This document shows positions 1 through 5,545 of a stretch of DNA of 5,545 bases, one piece after another (within the stretch, counting starts at the first letter, position 1; each line of letters starts with the position of its first letter). The stretch covers positions 1 through 5,545 of the forward strand of contig JAASTL010000094.1 of NCBI GenBank assembly GCA_021767305.1. Reading direction: 5' to 3'. A program made the position numbers and the translations under genes. Under the pieces are notes generated by a model. That model made no database searches and was not told where the DNA came from. It saw nothing but the letters and a program-made list of their open reading frames with translations. Origin of the DNA: Piscirickettsiaceae bacterium (lineage in GTDB: Bacteria; Pseudomonadota; Gammaproteobacteria; Thiomicrospirales; Thiomicrospiraceae).

Positions 1-753
1 ACCGCTAACTTTAGAGATATTTCTGCAGATGGCTTTTACTGCGGTCAAAAACAGCTCCCGTGCTACTCTAAGCAAGCCGTTGTTGACTTTCTCTTAGTAT
101 CAAGAGCTAAAGGCTTTTACAGTTACCCTTATGTTAATAAAATAAATAACATGCTATTGGGTAAAAACCTTTTGGTTGCTGTCAATATTGGATTATTCTT
201 ATTTGGTCTTTATTACGTAGTGATTTCTGGGGTTGATTCTTGGGTTAGCTGGGAAAAGCAAAAGCTTCTAGAACAGAAAATTACGCAGCATCAAAATGAA
301 AAAGTTCGTTTGCAGAAAATGGTTCAACTGCAAGACGATGCGCAAAAAATTAAAGCATCGGTTGAGTTCTCCGAGGCCATTTTGGAGCTTAAAGTAAATC
401 GTTTAATTAGTTTTGATGTGAATGCTTTGAGTGAGGTCTTTAAAAACAACCAAAACATTCAGTTGGCCAAGATGTCTTGGAAGACCGTAAACCGTTTTGA
501 TAGTGGCTTGAACCAAATCGATATCGAAGGCTTGGTATTTCCATTTAATGAAACCTACCGTAACCCGGTTATGTGGGTTGATAAATTTGTTTCGGATTTG
601 GGGCAAATACAAGGTATTCAAAATGTGAGCTTACAAAAAGAGCCTCTAAACAGAAGACTGAACCAAGCTTTGACTATCAATACCGATGGCGGCCGTGTAA
701 AAGCCTTACCTTTCACTGTTACGTTGAGATTACAAGATGACCAGCCTAAGTAG
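1..753 (+). CDS. PilN/GspL/MshI-like inner-membrane protein, 5' end outside the window
   Basis: The reading frame is open from base 1 to the TAG at 751-753, giving 250 visible residues. The first in-frame ATG (151) has no Shine-Dalgarno sequence before it, and the 50 codons upstream have coding-like codon use. The gene is therefore most likely truncated by the window edge, and Met51 is probably internal. Order of parts: at least 50 residues, presumably cytoplasmic, with a Cys14-x6-Cys21 pair; a transmembrane helix at about 56-76; a polar Gln/Lys-rich coiled coil at about 83-118; and a C-terminal alpha/beta domain at about 130-247. That domain includes the segments IDIEGLVFPF and NPVMWVDKFVSDLGQI and ends in a hydrophobic strand, LPFTVTLRL. 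Helix, coiled coil, then a small ferredoxin-like domain is the plan of PilN and of the GspL/MshI C-terminus; these build the inner-membrane platform of type IV pili or type II secretion. The assignment is by architecture and operon position, so coding status is firm and function moderate. Confidence 0.8.
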   Translation, partial: TANFRDISADGFYCGQKQLPCYSKQAVVDFLLVSRAKGFYSYPYVNKINNMLLGKNLLVAVNIGLFLFGLYYVVISGVDSWVSWEKQKLLEQKITQHQNEKVRLQKMVQLQDDAQKIKASVEFSEAILELKVNRLISFDVNALSEVFKNNQNIQLAKMSWKTVNRFDSGLNQIDIEGLVFPFNETYRNPVMWVDKFVSDLGQIQGIQNVSLQKEPLNRRLNQALTINTDGGRVKALPFTVTLRLQDDQPK

Positions 754-1405
754 TTTAATTAGAGACCCATTAATCCAACGTTTATATTTAAAGCTGTTGG
801 TAATATTAGTCGTATTGGTGCTCCTTGTTGTGGGAGCCTGGTATGGTTATGGCGAAATCCAAAAAGATTTAAAAGCGCAAGAAAGACCTAAAATTCAAAA
901 ACTCAACTCCCTGCGTAGCCAAGTCCAGTTTTTACAACAGCAAGTTAAACTTTATTATGAATACGGTGACAAATACCAAGAGTTAGTCAAGAAAGGTTTG
1001 GTTAAACAGCAAGACCGTGTTTATTGGACAGATTCTTTAATTAAAATTAAATCTGAATATATTATTCCGGATATGACATTTTCTTTCTCACCAGAAAAGC
1101 CACTATCTTCTGCACAATTTCAGAAAATTAAGATACCTTCCAGTATGTTTTATTTCAGCAATATGTCATTAAAGATGTCATTGCAACATGAAGAAGATTT
1201 AGTTCGTGTATTTGAAAGTATTAGTCAGCAAATTTCACCATTGTATTTGGTTGAAGGTTGTTCTTCTTCTTTGAAGTCTAAACCAAACTCAAATAATGTA
1301 GATGTAAATGCTAACTTTGACCTTACTTCTGGAAATGTTCAGGTTGATTGTTCTTTGATTATTTTCCACACTCACAATGAAAAACCTAAAGATAGTAGGA
1401 AGTAG
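737..1405 (+). CDS. PilO/GspM-like bitopic inner-membrane protein
   Basis: This is a 222-residue protein with a short cytoplasmic N-terminus, one strong transmembrane helix at about 18-38 (very rich in Leu and Val), and a helical coiled-coil stretch at about 40-90. The rest is a mixed alpha/beta periplasmic domain (about 95-212). Within it, the helix around 151-166 begins HEEDLVRVFE and resembles the helix of PilO/GspM ferredoxin-like domains. The only two cysteines, Cys175 and Cys205, lie in the periplasmic part and could form a disulfide across a Ser/Asn-rich loop. The start overlaps the end of the upstream gene by 17 bp, with a weak GAG-type ribosome site at about 726-728, which suggests translational coupling. 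In pilus and secretion systems PilO pairs with PilN, and this gene directly follows a PilN-like one. It could equally be an MshJ- or GspM-like protein. Sequence identity to any named family is not obvious by eye. Confidence 0.78.
   Translation: MTSLSSLIRDPLIQRLYLKLLVILVVLVLLVVGAWYGYGEIQKDLKAQERPKIQKLNSLRSQVQFLQQQVKLYYEYGDKYQELVKKGLVKQQDRVYWTDSLIKIKSEYIIPDMTFSFSPEKPLSSAQFQKIKIPSSMFYFSNMSLKMSLQHEEDLVRVFESISQQISPLYLVEGCSSSLKSKPNSNNVDVNANFDLTSGNVQVDCSLIIFHTHNEKPKDSRK
1397..1402 (+). promoter_or_regulatory. ribosome binding site deciding the start of the MshK/PilP-like gene
   Basis: AGGAAG lies inside the last codons of the PilO-like gene. Five bases separate it from ATG 1408, two from GTG 1405 and eight from ATG 1411, so the middle candidate is the best start, although 1411 remains possible. 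Embedding the site in the upstream gene suggests coupled translation. Confidence 0.55.
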
Positions 1406-1407
1406 TG

Positions 1408-2040
1408 ATGATGTTGATTCGATATAAAAAGCTACTCGTCACTTCGTTATTAGCCTTAATGCCGCTAACAATAAGTGCAAACCAAAATACCAACAGTGCC
1501 AACCAAAATATTGATAAGTTTTCTGTACAGAATAACCAGGTGGCTCCAGACTTTAAAACGCTATTTATGTCTCAAGAGCAGCGAGCTCTTATAGACAAGC
1601 AAAGAGAAGCCTATCTGAATCCACCGGCTCCCAAAAAAGAAGAAAAAATCGTTAAAGTTCAACCTAAAGATGACGGTAAGCCAAAGAAAAAACGCATCTA
1701 TATCCCACCTAAAGTGGCAATTTCTGCAGTCATTATTAAGCCAGATGGTTCAACATTGATTCGTGTAAATGATAAATACAACAAGTCACCATCAAAACAT
1801 ATTCAACTTGATGATCGCGCTGCAAGCCTCAATGGAGTACCGATTACCGTTAATGGTAAAACCAAAGTGGTGCCTGTTGGCAAAACGCTCTTAACACGTA
1901 AGAACAAGACAGTGGACACCTATAAACTCAAAAAGGCCGAACGCAAACAAGCTATGCCTAAAACCGAACAAAAAGCGGTTAAAAACCGTCTAGACCAGGT
2001 TAAGATTTTGACTGCTCAACCTCAAAACACAGATTTATAA
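1408..2040 (+). CDS. secreted basic protein, PilP/MshK/GspC-like
   Basis: The frame opens with GTG at 1405, ATG at 1408 and ATG at 1411. I prefer 1408 (210 residues) because the AGGAAG ribosome site at 1397-1402 is best spaced for it; 1405 would overlap the upstream stop by one base. The N-terminus is a signal peptide: basic RYKK, hydrophobic LLVTSLLALMPL, then a likely cut after ISA near residue 24. There is no lipobox cysteine, and indeed no cysteine at all. An Asn/Gln-rich stretch and a Pro/Lys-rich linker (about 70-100) lead to a small domain at about 103-175. That domain opens VAISAVIIKPDG and carries a VPITVNGKT-type turn, recalling the short beta domain of PilP, GspC and MshK. Those proteins link the inner-membrane PilN/PilO-type complex to the outer-membrane secretin. 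The tail (about 175-200) is strongly basic. PilP is usually a lipoprotein, so MshK is the closer plan. Function is inferred from order and fold pattern. Confidence 0.75.
   Translation: MMLIRYKKLLVTSLLALMPLTISANQNTNSANQNIDKFSVQNNQVAPDFKTLFMSQEQRALIDKQREAYLNPPAPKKEEKIVKVQPKDDGKPKKKRIYIPPKVAISAVIIKPDGSTLIRVNDKYNKSPSKHIQLDDRAASLNGVPITVNGKTKVVPVGKTLLTRKNKTVDTYKLKKAERKQAMPKTEQKAVKNRLDQVKILTAQPQNTDL
1474..1515 (+). repeat. imperfect 21-bp tandem duplication within a coding region
   Basis: Two adjacent 21-base units (1474-1494 and 1495-1515) begin agtgc-aaccaaaata. They match at 15 of the first 16 positions and diverge in the last five. They are in frame and encode SANQNTN followed by SANQNID. The repeat spans the predicted signal-peptide cleavage site and the start of the mature MshK/PilP-like protein, so it lengthens an apparently flexible N-terminal segment. 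Confidence 0.7.
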
Positions 2041-2052
2041 CCACTTTTCTTA

Positions 2053-3528
2053 ATGCTAAATCCTGAATTTCAAATTCCTGTACTGATTATTTCTCTAATC
2101 AGTACACTTGTTGCTATTGTTTTCTTCTTCAAATATAAAAAATCCGTTAAAGTTCAAGGAGATCAAGTAGAGCAATTACATGAACTGCAAAAACAATCCG
2201 TGCTTGCAGAAGAAAAGCTTTCACAATTAACAGCCTCTCTTGCAAGTGTAGAGTCAAAAAACAAAGAGCTTTATGAAGACTTGGAAAGCCTATTGGTCAT
2301 AAAAGGGCATTACTCTTCTCTTCAAGAGCAGGAAACTGAGCTTAATAGTCAGGTTAAACGCTACCAGTCAATAATTGAACAGCTCAATCAACAAGTCACT
2401 CAACTTGAAAAAACCAAGGCTTCTCTTGAAAAGCAGTTAGAAAATGAACAGCAAAATTCAGCAGAAAAAATTGAAATGCTTGAAAATGCCAAGCTGCAGA
2501 TGTCGGCTGAGTTTTCCAATTTAGCAAACAAAATATTTGAACAAAAACAGCAACAATTCAGCCAGTCTAGTCAGGCTACGATAGAAGCGACCCTCAAACC
2601 CATGCAGGGAGTTTTGAATGAATTTAAACAGCGCGTTGAATTAGTTCATAAAGAAGATATAGAAGGGCGAGCCTCTTTAAGTGAGCAATTAAAACAGTTA
2701 CAACGTTTAAATAGTCAGATGACGGAAGAAGCTCACAATCTTACTCAAGCTCTAAAAGGGGACAATAAAACTCAAGGTAATTGGGGCGAGTTAATCCTAG
2801 AAAGGTTGCTTGAACGTTCTGGTTTAACGGAAGGTATAGAATTTGAGCGAGAGAAAAGTTTTACTGATAACCAAGGGAAACGTTATCGTCCTGACGTAAT
2901 TATTAATATGCCCGATAACAAACATGTCATTATCGATTCAAAAGTCTCTTTATCCGATTATGAGCATGCTTTAAACGCAGAAAATGGTATTGATAAGGTC
3001 AGAGCCACTAAAGCGCATCTAAATAGCCTGAAAAAGCATATAACGGCGTTGTCTGAAAAACGCTACGATCATATCGACCAACTCAATGCGCCTGATTTTG
3101 TTCTGATGTTTGTTCCTGTTGAAGGTGCTTATCTTATGGCAATCGAATCAGATAGTCGTGTTTTTGAAGATGCTTTTGAACGTAAGATTGCGGTAGTTAC
3201 TCCAACTACTTTATTTACTACCCTTAAAACCATTGAACAGTTATGGCGATATGAGCGCCAAAGTGAAAATACGGTCAAATTAATCAAGAGGGCAGCCGAG
3301 GTTCATGATAAGTTTGTTGGCTTTATCGATACCTTCGAAAAAGTGGGTAGTCAGTTTTCGACGGCTCATAATTCTTATAAAAAGGCACGAAACCAGTTGA
3401 TTGAAGGACAAGGTAATTTAGTTAGACAAGCTGAGATGTTAAAAGATCTGGCCGGTAAAACCAAAAAAGAGATTCCTGCTCATTTATTGGAAGAAGCAGG
3501 TGGGTCAAAGTTAGAATCCAAAGAGTAG
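2053..3528 (+). CDS. rmuC: RmuC family DNA recombination protein
   Basis: This 491-residue protein has the full RmuC plan and usual length. It has an N-terminal membrane anchor at about 8-27, a long coiled coil at about 33-165, and the conserved RmuC domain at about 185-460. Recognisable family segments are KGDNKTQGNWGELILERLL (235-253), RYRPDVIINMPDNKHVIIDSKVSL (277-300, with the nuclease-like D281 and D295-S-K297 pattern), FVLMFVPVEGAYLMAIESD (349-367), and the VVTPTTLFTTLKTIEQLWRYE region (381-401). RmuC limits inversions and rearrangements at short inverted repeats in E. coli. It is predicted to have a PD-(D/E)xK-type nuclease fold acting on DNA in the cytoplasm. The gene lies 12 bp after the MshK/PilP-like gene, in the same frame, and has no visible Shine-Dalgarno sequence, so coupled translation is likely. 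The N-terminal anchor supports the start at 2053. Its relation to the pilus-like genes is probably only co-transcription. Confidence 0.96.
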   Translation: MLNPEFQIPVLIISLISTLVAIVFFFKYKKSVKVQGDQVEQLHELQKQSVLAEEKLSQLTASLASVESKNKELYEDLESLLVIKGHYSSLQEQETELNSQVKRYQSIIEQLNQQVTQLEKTKASLEKQLENEQQNSAEKIEMLENAKLQMSAEFSNLANKIFEQKQQQFSQSSQATIEATLKPMQGVLNEFKQRVELVHKEDIEGRASLSEQLKQLQRLNSQMTEEAHNLTQALKGDNKTQGNWGELILERLLERSGLTEGIEFEREKSFTDNQGKRYRPDVIINMPDNKHVIIDSKVSLSDYEHALNAENGIDKVRATKAHLNSLKKHITALSEKRYDHIDQLNAPDFVLMFVPVEGAYLMAIESDSRVFEDAFERKIAVVTPTTLFTTLKTIEQLWRYERQSENTVKLIKRAAEVHDKFVGFIDTFEKVGSQFSTAHNSYKKARNQLIEGQGNLVRQAEMLKDLAGKTKKEIPAHLLEEAGGSKLESKE

Positions 3529-3530
3529 CT

Positions 3531-3551
3531 TTTAATCATCTAGCGATTAAA
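3531..3551. repeat. AT-rich inverted repeat just after rmuC
   Basis: TTTAATC (3531-3537) and GATTAAA (3545-3551) are perfect complements around a 7-base spacer, beginning two bases after the rmuC stop codon. The stem is AT-rich, weak and lacks its own T-run, so it is not a convincing terminator alone. It may protect the mRNA 3' end or be a chance repeat. Confidence 0.4.
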
Positions 3552-3560
3552 TGTAAAATA

Positions 3561-3585
3561 AAAAGGCCGCATCTACGGCCTTTTT
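3561..3585. terminator. bidirectional Rho-independent terminator between convergent units
   Basis: The 9-bp arms AAAAGGCCG (3561-3569) and CGGCCTTTT (3576-3584) enclose a six-base loop and are followed by a T-run to 3585. On the minus strand the hairpin is followed by TTTTTATTTTA, so it can stop transcription from both sides. It sits between the rmuC stop and the stop of the SH3-domain gene, exactly where a shared terminator would be expected. Confidence 0.92.
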
Positions 3586-3612
3586 GATGTGAGCAATATC
3601 ACTAAAATAGGT

Positions 3613-4338
3613 TTATAGTTCACCCCATTTCTTACGCTTGCTAGGCGGTCTAAAGAAACGTCCTAATAATAAACCAAGCAATAGAACACCACCACCTGTT
3701 AAGAACCACTGGCGTTTTATAGAGTCATCAGACTGGTCAATCTGTTCTTTCATAATCGCGTTTTGATTCTCTAATTGAGATAAACGCATTTTCATTTCTT
3801 GGTTTTGAGCATCCAGCTGAACCGCGTTACTTGAAATCGCTTTTAATCTTTCTAGCTCTTTACTCAATTCAAACTTTTCTTGTTTGATTTCGGCAAGTTC
3901 AGTATCGGCATCATTAAAACGTGTTTTTAGGGTTTCTAATTCTTGTTGCAGCGCATTGTATTTTTCTTCAACTTCCGAAGTCTTTTGAACCTGCACAGCT
4001 AGTCGATCTTTAGCTACAGGTTGGCTTTGCAATACAATTGAAGGTAACCAGCCGATATAGGTTTTATCACCTCTTTTATACTGAACTCGAGCCCAGCCAT
4101 CGGCAGCTACTTCAAGAATCTTAACCGCTTCACCTGATTTGAGCATACGGCTAATTTTATATTTGTAGCCTGCGCCTCTGCGCAGTGGCACCTCTAAGGA
4201 GTCGCTGATGTAATTGGTGTAACCTTTTACAGCCGCTACAGCCTGGCTAACAGGCATAGCTACAGTCATTGCACTCGCGATTAAAACGCCCGCTACGAAT
4301 GGTTTATTGAAAAGCTTACATGTTGTTGATTTTTGCAT
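3613..4338 (-). CDS. SH3-domain envelope protein with coiled coil and C-terminal membrane anchor (TIGR04211/YgiM type)
   Basis: This is a 241-residue protein with four parts. Residues 1 to about 36 form a signal peptide ending SQAVA or AVAA. A bacterial SH3 domain spans about 40-105 and carries family hallmarks: [39 protein letters not shown] and YIGWLPS. A long coiled coil at about 118-205 follows. A C-terminal membrane helix at about 210-228 ([19 protein letters not shown]) ends in a basic tail. This order is that of the TIGR04211 SH3 proteins, of which E. coli YgiM is the known example. The SH3 and coiled-coil parts are expected in the periplasm, anchored to the inner membrane; the exact function of the family is not settled and cell-wall binding is only a possibility. 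The gene overlaps the end of valS by 23 bp, so the two are co-transcribed. A start further in would destroy the signal peptide. Confidence 0.93.
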   Translation of the reverse strand: MQKSTTCKLFNKPFVAGVLIASAMTVAMPVSQAVAAVKGYTNYISDSLEVPLRRGAGYKYKISRMLKSGEAVKILEVAADGWARVQYKRGDKTYIGWLPSIVLQSQPVAKDRLAVQVQKTSEVEEKYNALQQELETLKTRFNDADTELAEIKQEKFELSKELERLKAISSNAVQLDAQNQEMKMRLSQLENQNAIMKEQIDQSDDSIKRQWFLTGGGVLLLGLLLGRFFRPPSKRKKWGEL

Positions 4339-5545
4339 ACTGAGCCTCTAGGTTCTGTAAAGCAGATTCATAGTCTGCTAATTTTTCGCGTTCCTTGGCA
4401 ACAACCGCTTCAGGCGCTTTGGCCACAAAACCTTCGTTGCTTAATTTGCCACTCAAGCGTTTGATTTCACCTTGAAGCTTAGAAATCTCTTTATTCAAAC
4501 GAGCTAATTCAGCTTCCTTGTCAATCAAACCAGCCATTGGAATCAGCACTTTCATATCGCCAACTAGGGCAACCGCCGATTCTGGCGCATCAGATTCATT
4601 CTCTAGAACATCAATGCTTTCGAGTTTAGCTAAGCTTTGCAGGTAAACTCGGTTGTTTTCAAGCCACTGATGGTCTTTATCAGAAAGTCCTGATAGAAGA
4701 ACTGGCAATGCTTTGCTTGGAGCAATATCCATTTCAGAACGGATTTTACGAACACCGATAATGAACTGCTTCACCCAATTTAGTTCGGCCACAGCTTCAT
4801 TATCGATCTTATTGCTATCAGCCTGAGGGAAAGCTTGTAGCATGATTGTTTCAGCTTGTTTACCTGCTAGCGGAGCAACCGCTTGCCAAGCTTCTTCAGT
4901 AATAAATGGAATGATAGGGTGGAGTAGTCGCAATAGTGCTTCTAGAACACGAACCAGTGTCTTACGTGTGCCGCGTTTGGCAGCATCACTGTTGTCGCCT
5001 TTTAGAATTGGTTTAGCCAGTTCTAGATACCAGTCACAATATTCATTCCAAGTAAATTCATATAAACTGTTTGCCGCTAGGTCAAAACGGTAGCTTTCAA
5101 AATGTTTAGCCACTTCCGCTTCTACTTCTTGCAGTCGTGATGTAATCCAACGGTCAGCTAGTGATAGCTCAACTTCTAGTGATTCATCAACACCGGTGTC
5201 AAAACCTTCGGTGTTCATTAAGACGTAACGTGTTGCATTCCACAGTTTGTTACAGAAGTTACGGTAACCTTCAGCACGGTTCATATCAAAACGAATATCG
5301 CGACCCGTTGATGCTAAAGATGCAAAAGTGAAACGCAACGCATCCGTACCAAATGCCGGGATACCGTCAGCGAATTGCTTGCGTGTTGCTTTTTCAATTT
5401 TGGCCGCTTTTTCTGGCTGCATCATGCCGTAAGTGCGTTTTGACACTAGGTCTTCTAGCTCAATACCATCGATTAGGTCGATAGGATCCAGTACATTACC
5501 TTTAGACTTAGACATCTTCTGGCCTTCGCCATCTCGAACTAGACC
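4316..5545 (-). CDS. valS: valyl-tRNA synthetase, C-terminal part (N-terminal half outside the window)
   Basis: The frame is open to the right edge, giving 409 visible residues of a protein normally about 900-950 long. The in-frame Met at 5515 is the M of the KMSKS motif and not a start. The visible part begins [21 protein letters not shown], in which K10-M-S-K-S14 is the class I synthetase loop that stabilises the adenylation transition state. The end of the catalytic region follows, with [20 protein letters not shown] (65-84) and [12 protein letters not shown] (97-108). Next come the helical anticodon-binding domain (about 130-270, with the [15 protein letters not shown] segment at 207-221) and a small alpha/beta segment. 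The C-terminal tRNA-binding coiled coil spans about 340-405 and includes the [16 protein letters not shown] turn typical of ValRS. The enzyme charges tRNA-Val in the cytoplasm. The visible part has no disruption. It overlaps the downstream SH3-domain gene by 23 bp. Confidence 0.98.
   Translation of the reverse strand, partial: GLVRDGEGQKMSKSKGNVLDPIDLIDGIELEDLVSKRTYGMMQPEKAAKIEKATRKQFADGIPAFGTDALRFTFASLASTGRDIRFDMNRAEGYRNFCNKLWNATRYVLMNTEGFDTGVDESLEVELSLADRWITSRLQEVEAEVAKHFESYRFDLAANSLYEFTWNEYCDWYLELAKPILKGDNSDAAKRGTRKTLVRVLEALLRLLHPIIPFITEEAWQAVAPLAGKQAETIMLQAFPQADSNKIDNEAVAELNWVKQFIIGVRKIRSEMDIAPSKALPVLLSGLSDKDHQWLENNRVYLQSLAKLESIDVLENESDAPESAVALVGDMKVLIPMAGLIDKEAELARLNKEISKLQGEIKRLSGKLSNEGFVAKAPEAVVAKEREKLADYESALQNLEAQYAKINNM
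4345..4348 (-). promoter_or_regulatory. ribosome binding site of the SH3-domain gene, inside valS
   Basis: Read on the minus strand, GAGG lies six bases before the ATG at 4338, within the final codons of valS. Its good spacing supports the overlapping start instead of a later one, and it makes translational coupling with valS plausible. Confidence 0.65.

Noticed and set aside
2..97. Alternative open frame ending with TAG at 95-97, as the tail of a separate upstream gene
   Set aside because: Codon use and continuity favour frame 1, which runs on into the PilN-like protein. The frame-2 translation shows no recognisable features.
131..153. AT-rich stretch before ATG 151 as a promoter and leader region
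   Set aside because: The same bases are in an uninterrupted coding frame reaching the window edge, and I see neither a Shine-Dalgarno sequence nor a convincing -35/-10 pair.
403..621. 72-codon minus-strand open frame
   Set aside because: It lies wholly inside the PilN-like gene on the opposite strand, has no ribosome site context or recognisable domain, and reads as a shadow frame.
1..3528. Defence island or mobile-element origin for the pilus-like genes plus rmuC
   Set aside because: There is no integrase, transposase, direct-repeat boundary or tRNA target. RmuC is a widespread housekeeping-type gene, and the spacing is that of an ordinary operon.
4842..5093. 83-codon plus-strand open frame
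   Set aside because: It is antisense within the conserved anticodon-binding region of valS. Its composition, rich in Ser, Arg and Ala, is what an antisense shadow gives.
5513..5515. Met codon at 5515 as the start of a short valS-like gene
   Set aside because: The codon is the M of the KMSKS motif, and the frame continues to the right edge with the typical ValRS sequence before it, so the gene is simply cut by the window.

Overview
The window looks like ordinary chromosome from a moderately AT-rich gammaproteobacterium. The evidence is valyl-tRNA synthetase, RmuC and a YgiM-type SH3 protein with proteobacterial hallmarks, in dense and overlapping operons. Sulfur-oxidising Thiotrichales (the Thiomicrospira/Hydrogenovibrio group) would fit, but this is an impression from protein style and gene order, not a demonstrated assignment. 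I see no tRNA, rRNA, insertion sequence, CRISPR array or prophage.

Layout: two convergent transcription units meet at a bidirectional hairpin terminator (about 3561-3585). The left unit (+ strand, 1-3528) holds four tightly packed genes. The first is a membrane protein, cut by the left edge, with a transmembrane helix, a coiled coil and a PilN/GspL-like periplasmic domain. The second is a bitopic protein of PilO/GspM style. The third is a secreted, basic protein of PilP/MshK style. The fourth is rmuC. The first two overlap by 17 bp, the second and third are essentially stop/start overlapping, and rmuC follows after 12 bp with no visible Shine-Dalgarno sequence. The first three together resemble the inner-membrane alignment complex of type IV pili, MSHA pili or type II secretion. 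They are divergent enough that I assign them by architecture and order, not by confident family membership.

The right unit (- strand, 5545-3613) holds the C-terminal half of valS, cut by the right edge just upstream of the KMSKS loop. It overlaps by 23 bp the start of an SH3-domain, coiled-coil, membrane-anchored envelope protein (TIGR04211/YgiM type).

The only non-coding stretch of note is the 84-bp convergent gap at 3529-3612, which holds the terminator and a weaker AT-rich inverted repeat. The most interesting content is the divergent PilN/PilO/PilP-like trio. Its ATPase, platform, secretin and pilin partners, if any, must lie to the left of the window or elsewhere. I did not find clear evidence of a wholly new system inside these 5.5 kb.
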